Shown here one piece after another: positions 1-5,539 of a stretch of DNA of 5,539 bases (positions are counted from its first letter, which is position 1; every line of letters starts with the position of its first letter). The notes below the pieces were generated by a model that was not told where the DNA came from, did not search any database, and was given only the letters and a program-made list of their open reading frames with translations. Location of the stretch: the NCBI GenBank assembly GCA_028279995.1, contig JANQMQ010000733.1, positions 1-5,539 of the forward strand, read 5' to 3'. Origin of the DNA: Candidatus Phaeomarinibacter sp. Lineage in GTDB: Bacteria; Pseudomonadota; Alphaproteobacteria; CGMCC-115125. The position numbers and the translations under genes are program-made.

Positions 1-1191
1 TGAGTAGACACTCATGTACCAGTCATTGACCGCGTCCGGATCAAGGCCGGCGATCAGCGCGAAGTTGCCGGTCACCATCAGCCGCTGAATGTGATGCGCA
101 TAGGCGTGGTCACGAGTCTGTCCAATGGCCTGTGCCAGGCAGGCCATCCCTGTGTCGCCAGTCCAGTAGAAATCCGGCAGCGGTGTCTTGGCGTCGAGCG
201 CGTTGCGGGTCTTGTAGTCGGGCATTTCCCGCCAGTAGATGCCGCGTACGAACTCCCGCCAGCCAATGACCTGACGGATGAAGCCCTCGACTGCGTTGAG
301 CGGTGCATCGCCCGCTGCATACGCATTTTCAGCTGCAGCACAGATCGCATGGGCATCCAGCAGTCCTGCATTCAGATATGTCGAGATCACACTGTGAAAG
401 AGATGCGGGTCTTTGTCTGTCATCGCATCCTGATAATCGCCAAAACGCGGGAGAGCATGACTTATGAAGCGCCTGAATGCCTGCTCTGCCTTGGATCGGG
501 TTACGGCCAGGGTGAAGCCATCCGTGTTGCCAAAATGATCCGGGAACGTTGTTTCAACGAGCTTGATCACCTCTGATGTTGTCTCGTCAGGTGTGAAGTG
601 TGACGGACCGGGGAAGTCGAGATCATCCCGGATGGGCTTGCGATTGTCCTTGTCAAAGTTCCATTTGCCGCCTTCAGGCTTGCCGGCTCCGTCCATCAGG
701 AATGCGGTCTTGCGGCGCATCTCCCGATAGAAATACTCCATGCGCAATTCCTTGCGTCCGTCGGCCCATGCGTTGAAGTCTTCGAGGGGGCAAAGGAACC
801 GGTCATCGTCCCGCAACGTCAGCTTGACGCCCAAGTCGGCGGACCAGCTTTCCATATCCTCTGCAAGCCGATATTCACCCGGGCGTGTGACAATCAATTG
901 GTCAGCGTTGTGCCGTCTAAGCGCGCGCTCTGCTTCTCCCTTCAGTGTTCCGGTGTTGTTGTTGTCAGTCAGGGTGACGTAGTCGACGTTGTAGCCGTCC
1001 TTCTGCAGCTCCTGCGCGAAGTGGCGCATGGCCGCCAGAACGAAAACGATCTTCTTCTTGTGATGCTTCACATAGGTGCATTCACCCATCACCTCTGCGA
1101 GGAGGATGACGTCTGTGTCCTTGTCAGCGTCGGCCAGCGATGACATGGCCGGGCTGAGTTGGTCACCAAGTATGAGTCGGACGGCCCCCAT
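1..1191 (-). CDS. FeS-type bacterial (6-4) photolyase / cryptochrome (PhrB/CryB class), C-terminus cut by window edge
   Basis: Flavoprotein of the photolyase/cryptochrome superfamily. Characterised relatives repair UV (6-4) photoproducts (Agrobacterium PhrB) or act in light signalling (Rhodobacter CryB), using FAD, a lumazine antenna and a [4Fe-4S] cluster. The window holds 397 codons and stays open at base 1; relatives are about 500 residues. The N-terminus carries RLILGDQLSP (5-14) and the E37/Y40 plus HHKKK (43-47) region that in PhrB lines the antenna pocket. Further on come LRMEYFYREMRR, GWREFVRGIYW, and AYAHHIQRLMV with His366/367. Using PhrB numbering from memory, the electron-transfer residues match at W343, W391 and Y392, and C351 matches the first cluster cysteine. 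The other three cysteines would lie outside the window. The start is the first ATG after the SDR stop, which is in the same frame, and GAGAGG sits 4 nt upstream. It is second in an operon with the SDR gene. Repair versus signalling cannot be decided here. Confidence 0.95.
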   Translation of the reverse strand, partial: MGAVRLILGDQLSPAMSSLADADKDTDVILLAEVMGECTYVKHHKKKIVFVLAAMRHFAQELQKDGYNVDYVTLTDNNNTGTLKGEAERALRRHNADQLIVTRPGEYRLAEDMESWSADLGVKLTLRDDDRFLCPLEDFNAWADGRKELRMEYFYREMRRKTAFLMDGAGKPEGGKWNFDKDNRKPIRDDLDFPGPSHFTPDETTSEVIKLVETTFPDHFGNTDGFTLAVTRSKAEQAFRRFISHALPRFGDYQDAMTDKDPHLFHSVISTYLNAGLLDAHAICAAAENAYAAGDAPLNAVEGFIRQVIGWREFVRGIYWREMPDYKTRNALDAKTPLPDFYWTGDTGMACLAQAIGQTRDHAYAHHIQRLMVTGNFALIAGLDPDAVNDWYMSVYS

Positions 1192-1195
1192 TTGG

Positions 1196-1201
1196 CCTCT
1201 C
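1196..1201 (-). promoter_or_regulatory. Ribosome binding site of the photolyase gene, touching the SDR stop codon
   Basis: On the minus strand GAGAGG lies 4 nt before the photolyase ATG, and its first G is the last base of the SDR TAG stop. A ribosome terminating on the SDR gene would cover this site, so translational coupling is likely. It fixes the photolyase start, because no other in-frame start codon exists between the SDR stop and this ATG. Confidence 0.7.
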
Positions 1202-1929
1202 TAGCCCTTTGTCCGCAGGTGGCTTCGCCCGCCGTCAACGCGCATCACCTGGCCTGTGATCCAAGGGCTTTCATCGGTGAGCAGGAATGCGGCCAGCCTG
1301 GCGGCATCTTCGGCTTCGCCAAGGCGGGGGATGGGGTGCAGCTTGGCGATACCCTGTGCCATTGCCTCTGATTGTGTAATGGGAGCGGCGAGCTTTGTTT
1401 CCATCAAGCTGGGCGCCACGACATTGACCCTAACGTCTGGTGACAGGTCAGCGGCCAGCGCACGGCCAATGCCCTCCACCGCTCCTTTGGCGGCGGAGAC
1501 AATGGCATGGTTGGTGAATCCTTGTGCGACAGCGATCGTCGAAAACAGAACGACTGAGCCTTTTGCCTTTTTCAGAGCGGGCGCAGCTTTCTGAATCGCC
1601 AGGGCCGCTGAGACGGCGTTGAGCTGGAATGCTGCTGTGAGGTCAGCGGCGGATACACGGCGCAGGGGTTTCAGGTCGATGGAACCGACGCAAAACGCAA
1701 GCCCTGCAAGTCCTTCCGGCGTGACTGCGTTGTCGACGACACGTGACAGATCATCCTCATTGGTGACGTCGCCGACGATGCTTTGCGCAGACAGTCTGTC
1801 CGCCAGGTCTGCGAGGTCAGCTTCGTTCCGGCCACTTAGCACCAGCGGCAGGTGTCTGCTGCTGAGTCTGGCTGCCAGGGCTGATCCCACACCGCCGGTG
1901 GCTCCGAAAATCAGGAAGGGTGCGCTCAT
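1201..1929 (-). CDS. SDR-family oxidoreductase-like protein lacking the catalytic tyrosine
   Basis: A cytoplasmic Rossmann-fold protein of 242 residues, the normal size of a classical short-chain dehydrogenase. The dinucleotide-binding motif GATGGVG is at 9-15. Arg34 after the second strand suggests NADP(H), and D54-V55 fits the adenine-contacting position. N104, S130 and K148 fit the catalytic Asn, Ser and Lys. WITGQ (223-227) and VDGG (231-234) form the usual C-terminal signature. Two positions are odd: the NNAG motif reads CVGS (80-83), and the Tyr of YxxxK is Val144 (VSAAK). Normal hydride transfer with Tyr as acid/base is therefore doubtful. I recall photolyase-linked SDRs in other alphaproteobacteria with Ile or Val here, so this may be a subfamily trait, but I could not verify that. 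The start ATG has GGGAA 6 nt upstream. It is the first gene of the operon with the photolyase. The substrate is unknown. Confidence 0.9.
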   Translation of the reverse strand: MSAPFLIFGATGGVGSALAARLSSRHLPLVLSGRNEADLADLADRLSAQSIVGDVTNEDDLSRVVDNAVTPEGLAGLAFCVGSIDLKPLRRVSAADLTAAFQLNAVSAALAIQKAAPALKKAKGSVVLFSTIAVAQGFTNHAIVSAAKGAVEGIGRALAADLSPDVRVNVVAPSLMETKLAAPITQSEAMAQGIAKLHPIPRLGEAEDAARLAAFLLTDESPWITGQVMRVDGGRSHLRTKG

Positions 1930-2053
1930 TGTGTGTTCCCGTTTGCATCTGGTGGTTGGGGCATCGAGACCCGCGAATAACAGCCATTCCGCTCCCCATA
2001 TGGACCGGTCCCTGTGAGGTGAGCTATGTAAGCGGACCCATTCGGCAAGGCTG
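1930..2053. promoter_or_regulatory. Divergent intergenic region between the SDR-photolyase operon and the MFS gene
   Basis: These 124 bp separate the start codons of two genes transcribed away from each other, so promoters for both must lie here or inside the neighbouring coding sequence. I see no convincing consensus promoter. On the plus strand a weak pair is TGGACC (2001-2006), 18 nt, TATGTA (2025-2030). On the minus strand I could not place any pair with confidence. The MFS start has only AAGG, 3 nt before its ATG, as a ribosome binding site. Confidence 0.55.
1996..2011. repeat. Two abutting palindromes, candidate operator
   Basis: CCATATGG (1996-2003) and GGACCGGTCC (2002-2011) are each perfectly self-complementary and share two bases. 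They lie near the middle of the divergent intergenic region and overlap the weak plus-strand -35 candidate, a plausible place for a dimeric repressor to control one or both directions. No regulator gene is in the window. An isolated 10-bp palindrome can occur by chance, so this is only a candidate site. Confidence 0.35.
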
Positions 2054-3352
2054 ATGACTGCAAATAAAGATCAAGAGACAGCGTCTGCGCTGCAGCAAAC
2101 AACAGCGGCCGAGCGCAAGCGTGCCTTCGGTATCCTGTTCTTCTGCCTGTTGTGCCTGGGCATGGGGCAGTCCCTGTTTTTTGCCGTATTGCCGCCTGTA
2201 GCCCGGGATCTCGGTCTGACGGAAGTTCAGGTCGGAGCAATCTTCTCTTTGTCCGCGTTGCTTTGGGTGGTCACCAGCCCTTACTGGGGGCGCACCAGCG
2301 ATATGTGGGGCCGCAAGCCGATCATGCTCATCGGGCTGTGCGGCTTCGGGACCTCCACCATCGGATTTGCGATCTTCATCTGGCTCGGGATGCAGGGGGT
2401 CGTGGGAATCGCGCTGCTGTTCCCCTTGCTTGTCGGTGTGCGCGCCATTTTCGGGGCGTTCGGATCGGGGACCATGCCTGCCAGCCAGGCGTATGTCGCT
2501 GACCGTACGACCCGCGCCGAGCGCGCGTCTGGTGTTGCGACCATTGGCGCTGCCTTTGGCATGGGGACCGTCATCGGGCCGGGTGTGGCGGCGGCGCTGA
2601 TTGTGTTCGGGCTGCTGGCGCCGTTCTTTGTGGTCGGGTCGCTGGCCTTTCTCAGTGCACTGGCGATCTGGATTCTGCTGCCGGAGCGAACCCGCCCACG
2701 TGAGCGCCAGGACAAGAAGCACCGGCTTAAGATCAAGGACGCCCGAGTCTGGCCCTTTCTTGTGGTGGGTGTCCTAATGGCGATGGGGCAGTCGATCGTG
2801 GTCCAGGTGTCGGCCTTCTACTTCCAGGATACGTTGTCGCTGAGTGTTGAAGATGCCGCTCAGATGGTTGGCGTCGGTATGATGGCGATGGCCATGTCGA
2901 CTTTGTTTGCACAGCTTGTACTGATTCAGAGACTCAATCTGTCGGTCCAGACGATGTTGCGCGGCGGCACTGTGGTGATGGTCATTGCGTTTGCGCTCAT
3001 GATCACCGGTGGTAACTACGCGACGCTGGTGATGGCGCTTGTGGCGTCAGGGCTTGGCTTCGGGCTGTTGCGTCCGGGGCTTTCCGCGGCGGCGTCTTTG
3101 AGCGTCGAGCCGGATGAGCAGGGCTCGATCGCTGGCTACATCGGATCAACAGCCGCCATGGGACACGTGGTCAATCCGTTCGTTGCCCTGCCGCTGTATC
3201 AGATCATGCCGCAGGCCCCGTTCATTCTGGCGGCCTGCCTAATGGTCATCATGGGGATATTCATTCTTCTGCATCCGCTCGTGTCATCGGTGCGCGCGGG
3301 GTATGACGATGATGAAGACGACCATGATGGTGATGTGGTCCCTAAAGGGTAG
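2054..3352 (+). CDS. MFS transporter, drug:H+ antiporter (DHA1) type
   Basis: Inner-membrane secondary transporter of the major facilitator superfamily, 432 residues with about 12 hydrophobic helices (roughly 25-50, 60-77, 90-111, 115-137, 160-187, 188-210, then 231-255, 270-291, 302-320, 322-345, 358-382, 386-410). Motif A is in the helix 2-3 loop (GRTSDMWGRK, 79-88, with Asp83). A motif B-like Arg130 with Gly134 follows. Helix 5 has an antiporter motif C (GMGTVIGPG, 169-177), pointing to proton-driven export. The central cytoplasmic loop (211-230) is strongly basic. The C-terminal tail (417-428) is acidic, with seven Asp, one Glu and one His in a run of ten. An in-frame TGA at 2015-2017, with no other start codon after it, fixes the ATG. 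The gene is divergent from the SDR operon. The substrate cannot be read from the sequence; a multidrug or metabolite efflux role is inference from the motifs. Confidence 0.92.
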   Translation: MTANKDQETASALQQTTAAERKRAFGILFFCLLCLGMGQSLFFAVLPPVARDLGLTEVQVGAIFSLSALLWVVTSPYWGRTSDMWGRKPIMLIGLCGFGTSTIGFAIFIWLGMQGVVGIALLFPLLVGVRAIFGAFGSGTMPASQAYVADRTTRAERASGVATIGAAFGMGTVIGPGVAAALIVFGLLAPFFVVGSLAFLSALAIWILLPERTRPRERQDKKHRLKIKDARVWPFLVVGVLMAMGQSIVVQVSAFYFQDTLSLSVEDAAQMVGVGMMAMAMSTLFAQLVLIQRLNLSVQTMLRGGTVVMVIAFALMITGGNYATLVMALVASGLGFGLLRPGLSAAASLSVEPDEQGSIAGYIGSTAAMGHVVNPFVALPLYQIMPQAPFILAACLMVIMGIFILLHPLVSSVRAGYDDDEDDHDGDVVPKG

Positions 3353-3452
3353 TATTTTACAACTCATGCGGGTGGGGTGTTGTCGGCAGGCAACGGTCAT
3401 TTCCACAAACTTGCGGATGTGGATTCCGCCGCTTGCCGCCGATTACCGGCTC

Positions 3453-3491
3453 TTCAACAATGCTTAGTTGAATCTCAGTTGATGTGAGTTG
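3453..3491. repeat. Inverted repeat plus three helically phased AGTTG motifs
   Basis: TTCAAC (3453-3458) and GTTGAA (3467-3472) form a perfect 6-bp inverted repeat with an 8-bp spacer. AGTTG occurs at 3466, 3477 and 3487, spaced 11 and 10 bp, so the copies would lie on one face of the helix. This cluster ends 20 bp before the lipoprotein start codon, where a regulator or promoter would be expected. Function is inferred from position only. Confidence 0.35.
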
Positions 3492-3501
3492 CATGTATTG
3501 C

Positions 3502-3507
3502 GAGGGG
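3502..3507 (+). promoter_or_regulatory. Ribosome binding site of the first lipoprotein gene
   Basis: GAGGGG lies 4 nt before the ATG at 3512. It is the strongest Shine-Dalgarno sequence in the window and supports this start, which also gives a complete lipoprotein signal peptide. Confidence 0.65.
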
Positions 3508-3511
3508 TGTC

Positions 3512-4219
3512 ATGCGTCGTTTTTTTGTTGTTGCGTTGTTCGTTTTCCTGGCCGGGTGTGCCACGTACAAATCAGTTCCATTTGAGCAGTCGGCTGCCCA
3601 ACCCATCAAAAGAATTGGCTTGCTGTCACCGGCACTTCCAAATGAGCCGACGGCCTTTCTGGCAACCACAGTTGGCCAGAGCTTTGGCATTATTGGTGCG
3701 ATTGTTGATGCAAGCATGGCGAGTTCACGTGCAAGCAGCCTCAACACCATCCTAACCAGCAACAAGTTCTATATTCGCCAGGAAGTTGAAAGCAGCCTGA
3801 CTGCCGCACTTGAGGAGCAGGGCTATGAAGTGGTTCTTGTCAACGCCACGCGGACCAGCAAAAGAGACTTCATCCAGACATATCCGACTACGGATGAGCC
3901 TGTTGATGCCTTTCTCGATGTGATTGTTCCTGGCTACGGATATGCATCTGCGGGTATAGGCAGCAGCACGCCATGGCGCCCTTTTGCATGGATGAAGACG
4001 CGACTTGTCCGCGCGACCGACAATGCAGTGCTGATGCGTGAGGACATTGTCTACAACCGGCTAACTGATCAGCGGGATGACACGGTGACCATTTCAGCCG
4101 ACCCATCTTACCAGTATGCGGATTTCTCCGGTCTGGAATACAACAGTGCGCAATCAGCCGAGGGTGTTCGTGTTGCGATCACTGAAACCTCAAACACGGT
4201 TGGGAAGCTGTTGAAATGA
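3512..4219 (+). CDS. Predicted outer-membrane lipoprotein of unknown function
   Basis: I do not recognise this 235-residue family. It starts with a textbook lipoprotein signal: two Arg, a hydrophobic stretch (4-13) and the lipobox LAGC with acyl-Cys16. Ala17 at +2 argues for sorting to the outer membrane. The mature part opens with a strand-like segment (32-39, IKRIGLLS). A Gly/Ala-rich hydrophobic stretch follows (55-70, Gly55, Gly59, Gly62). It could be a membrane-associated helix, but it is too polar to call as one. An alpha/beta-looking body follows, with an amphipathic helix (89-103), the strand EVVLV (106-110) and a second strand (134-140, FLDVIVP) leading to GYGYASAGIG. The alternation resembles small periplasmic domains such as those in CsgG/TolB-like lipoproteins, but this is a weak resemblance. 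It overlaps the next gene by 4 nt. GC content is lower than in the MFS gene. Confidence 0.88.
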   Translation: MRRFFVVALFVFLAGCATYKSVPFEQSAAQPIKRIGLLSPALPNEPTAFLATTVGQSFGIIGAIVDASMASSRASSLNTILTSNKFYIRQEVESSLTAALEEQGYEVVLVNATRTSKRDFIQTYPTTDEPVDAFLDVIVPGYGYASAGIGSSTPWRPFAWMKTRLVRATDNAVLMREDIVYNRLTDQRDDTVTISADPSYQYADFSGLEYNSAQSAEGVRVAITETSNTVGKLLK

Positions 4220-4869
4220 TTGGCTCCCAGCAAAAGTTTATTCGCCTGACACTACTTGGTGCTGTTGCTTCTTTGCTTGCTGCGTGTGCGCAGGATCGCG
4301 GACCTGCGCCTATTCTTTCTGTCGCGCAGACCTCATGTCTGGCGGAGCCGCCTCTGACTGCTGCAAAGCCTTTGATGCTCAGTGCCGAAGAAACAAAACC
4401 ACTAGAGTTTCTGATTTCGGGTACGAGTTCCTGTCTTGAAACGACAGAAGGCGTTCGCAGCCTGTTTGAGCTTGTACAGCTGCCGCAAAGCGTTGCTCCG
4501 TTCTCTGTGCGAGTGGCTGCGGTTCCCAGTAGTACGGGCCTCTTTGCACCGCAGCTCACATTCCTGGATTCAGATGGCTTGCCGGTGCGGCAAATTTCGG
4601 AAGAGAAGTTCGTCTTCCGTGGTCCCAAGTTGACCGCGAGCGCCTTGATCAACGGTGATGAGAGGTACCTCCTGATCGCGTCCAACCCTGAGATTGTTGG
4701 TGATCGTTCACAGCGCACGTCATCCGTGATCAACCAATACCAGTCAGGCGGGCCTATCTACTTTACCGTGCGGACCGGTAGTGAGTTCACCAAGAGTGTC
4801 ACATACTCGCACGGCGGCAATGTCACCATAACCGCGAGGACAGTCGATCGGTCTTTGGACGCACGCTAG
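4216..4869 (+). CDS. Predicted lipoprotein with a MalM-like domain
   Basis: A 217-residue protein with a signal peptide (basic start, hydrophobic 11-22) and lipobox LAAC with acyl-Cys24; Ala25 suggests the outer membrane. The body is beta-rich. Several segments resemble the MalM (maltose operon periplasmic protein) family as I recall it: SLFELVQLP (82-90), LFAPQLTFLDSDGLP (109-123), the KFVFRGP turn (131-137) and RYLLIAS (150-156). In MalM these correspond to AAFQLP, LFAPNVLLLD, YFTYQAPG and YLLVFTT. The exact role of MalM is unsettled, and no maltose transport gene is nearby, so the name describes the fold and not the function. Cys41 and Cys73 could form a disulfide. The ATG overlaps the preceding stop as ATGA, with GGGAAG 8 nt upstream, so both lipoproteins are probably made together and may form a complex. 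The stop codon lies within a CTAG shared with the opposing hydrolase gene. Confidence 0.85.
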   Translation: MIGSQQKFIRLTLLGAVASLLAACAQDRGPAPILSVAQTSCLAEPPLTAAKPLMLSAEETKPLEFLISGTSSCLETTEGVRSLFELVQLPQSVAPFSVRVAAVPSSTGLFAPQLTFLDSDGLPVRQISEEKFVFRGPKLTASALINGDERYLLIASNPEIVGDRSQRTSSVINQYQSGGPIYFTVRTGSEFTKSVTYSHGGNVTITARTVDRSLDAR

Positions 4870-5539
4870 GCGGACCTGGCGTTGCGTTCTGCCTCCCACG
4901 CAGTCACCAAACCCTGAACGGCCATGGTGAAGGCGTGTGGCTGGTCGAGCATGACGTGGTGGCGCGCTTCTGGAATTGAGAACACAGCAGTGGTGTCGCC
5001 GCCTATCTTTCGGTGGTGGTCCATCACTTCCTTTTGCCCGTTCCATGACAGCCCGCCCATGACCACAGCCTTGCGGCAGGCCATCTCCTGGAAGCGTTCG
5101 TTTAGATCGGCACCAAGCACCAGGCCATAGAAGATTTTGGGGTCGAACTTCCAGGTCCAGCCGGCTGCTTCCGAGGTGCGACCCAGAGCATCAGGTTCGG
5201 GCGTTGCCTCGCGCAGGCTTTCCTTTGCGATGAAATCAAAGATGAACCGATTTGCCAGCGGTTGATCCGGTGCGAGGCGGAAGCGGCCGAGTGCCGTTTC
5301 GTAATCCGGGTAGACCCGCGTCGGGCGCGGTGGCGGATTGTCCTTGAACCATTCTTCGTGTTCGCCGTGGGGACGGACACCGAAATCCACCTGGATGTAA
5401 CCACCCAGTTCCTCGCCATAGGTCGAGGCTGCAATCAATGACACAAAGCCGCCGAAGGAATGACCGACGACATAGCCGGGTGCCATGTTTGCATCGCGTA
5501 CGACGGAGATGATTTCCTTGGCATAGCTTTCACGGGTGT
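4866..5539 (-). CDS. Alpha/beta hydrolase, N-terminus cut by window edge
   Basis: The last 224 residues of an alpha/beta-hydrolase-fold enzyme. The frame runs open to the window edge (TRESYAKEIISVV...), so the ATG at 5486 is internal and not the start. The nucleophile elbow is GHSFGG, with the Ser codon at 5457-5459. A cap region follows (Pro/Arg-rich, about 5200-5400), with WTWKFDPK (about 5136-5159) entering the return to the core. The catalytic His is probably the first of RHHVMLDQP (codon 4959-4961). Helical AFTMAVQGLVTAW closes the fold. The usual acid after strand 6 or 7 is not obvious: the place where relatives read GExS or GxxD here reads GGLS (5046-5057). The substrate is unknown; esterase or lactonase-like chemistry is typical of the family. 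The gene is convergent with the lipoprotein pair and overlaps it by 4 nt. Confidence 0.9.
   Translation of the reverse strand, partial: TRESYAKEIISVVRDANMAPGYVVGHSFGGFVSLIAASTYGEELGGYIQVDFGVRPHGEHEEWFKDNPPPRPTRVYPDYETALGRFRLAPDQPLANRFIFDFIAKESLREATPEPDALGRTSEAAGWTWKFDPKIFYGLVLGADLNERFQEMACRKAVVMGGLSWNGQKEVMDHHRKIGGDTTAVFSIPEARHHVMLDQPHAFTMAVQGLVTAWEAERNARSA

Larger units (their letters stand above)
3353..3511. other. Intergenic spacer before the lipoprotein pair
   Basis: These 159 bp hold no coding sequence I can support. They probably contain the end of the MFS transcript and the promoter of the lipoprotein operon. A weak hairpin at 3379-3394 (GTTGTC / GGCAAC, tetraloop GGCA) lacks a following T-run, so it is not a convincing intrinsic terminator. 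The end nearest the lipoprotein gene holds the repeats listed separately. Confidence 0.5.

Noticed and set aside
91..576. Plus-strand open frame opposite the photolyase
   Set aside because: Its product is low-complexity and Cys/Arg-rich with no family resemblance, while the minus strand encodes a continuous, well-matched photolyase.
1619..2017. Plus-strand open frame opposite the SDR gene
   Set aside because: A Ser/Arg/Ala-rich shadow of the SDR gene without recognisable domains; it would also run through the divergent promoter region.
2024..2722. Long open frame on the minus strand opposite the MFS gene
   Set aside because: Its product is rich in Arg, Gln, Pro and His with no hydrophobic core or motif, as expected for the antisense of a GC-rich membrane protein gene. 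The plus-strand product has clear MFS motifs.
3340..3349. CCCTAAAGGG at the end of the MFS gene as a terminator stem
   Set aside because: The repeat leaves a 3-bp stem with a 4-base loop, and it lies inside the last codons. The downstream sequence has only four T in a row.
3379..3394. Hairpin after the MFS gene as an intrinsic terminator
   Set aside because: The stem is 6 bp including a G-T wobble and is followed by GGTCATTTCC, not a T-run.
5484..5486. ATG at 5484-5486 as the start of the hydrolase
   Set aside because: The frame is open upstream to the window edge, and the residues before it continue the helix that precedes the nucleophile strand in this fold. Starting here would remove the first strands of the core.

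Overview
This 5.5 kb window looks like ordinary chromosomal DNA from an alphaproteobacterium. This is inferred from the GC-rich codon use and from a photolyase of the bacterial iron-sulfur (PhrB/CryB) class sitting directly behind a photolyase-associated short-chain dehydrogenase. I cannot name the genus. There are six protein-coding genes, two of them cut by the window edges. I found no RNA gene, insertion sequence, CRISPR array or phage gene.

Left part (1-1929, minus strand): a two-gene operon reading right to left. An SDR-fold protein comes first and an FeS-type (6-4) photolyase/cryptochrome second, only 9 nt apart, with the photolyase ribosome binding site touching the SDR stop codon. The photolyase loses its C-terminus, including three expected cluster cysteines, at base 1. 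The SDR has a good Rossmann nucleotide-binding motif, but valine replaces its catalytic tyrosine.

Middle (1930-3352): a 124-bp divergent intergenic region carries two abutting palindromes, CCATATGG and GGACCGGTCC. To its right, on the plus strand, is a 12-helix MFS transporter of the drug:H+ antiporter type with an unusual acidic, His-containing C-terminal tail.

Right part (3353-4869, plus strand): after a 159-bp spacer holding phased AGTTG repeats and an inverted repeat, two predicted outer-membrane lipoproteins overlap by ATGA, so they are translationally coupled. The first is unrecognised. The second resembles the MalM family of periplasmic proteins, here without any maltose genes in view. 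The pair is noticeably less GC-rich than the MFS gene.

Right edge (4866-5539, minus strand): an alpha/beta hydrolase converges on the lipoprotein pair. The two opposing genes share one CTAG as both stop codons. Its N-terminus lies outside the window.

The most interesting items are the SDR lacking its catalytic Tyr coupled to a photolyase, and the coupled lipoprotein pair with a MalM-like partner. Nothing here amounts to a clear new multi-gene system.
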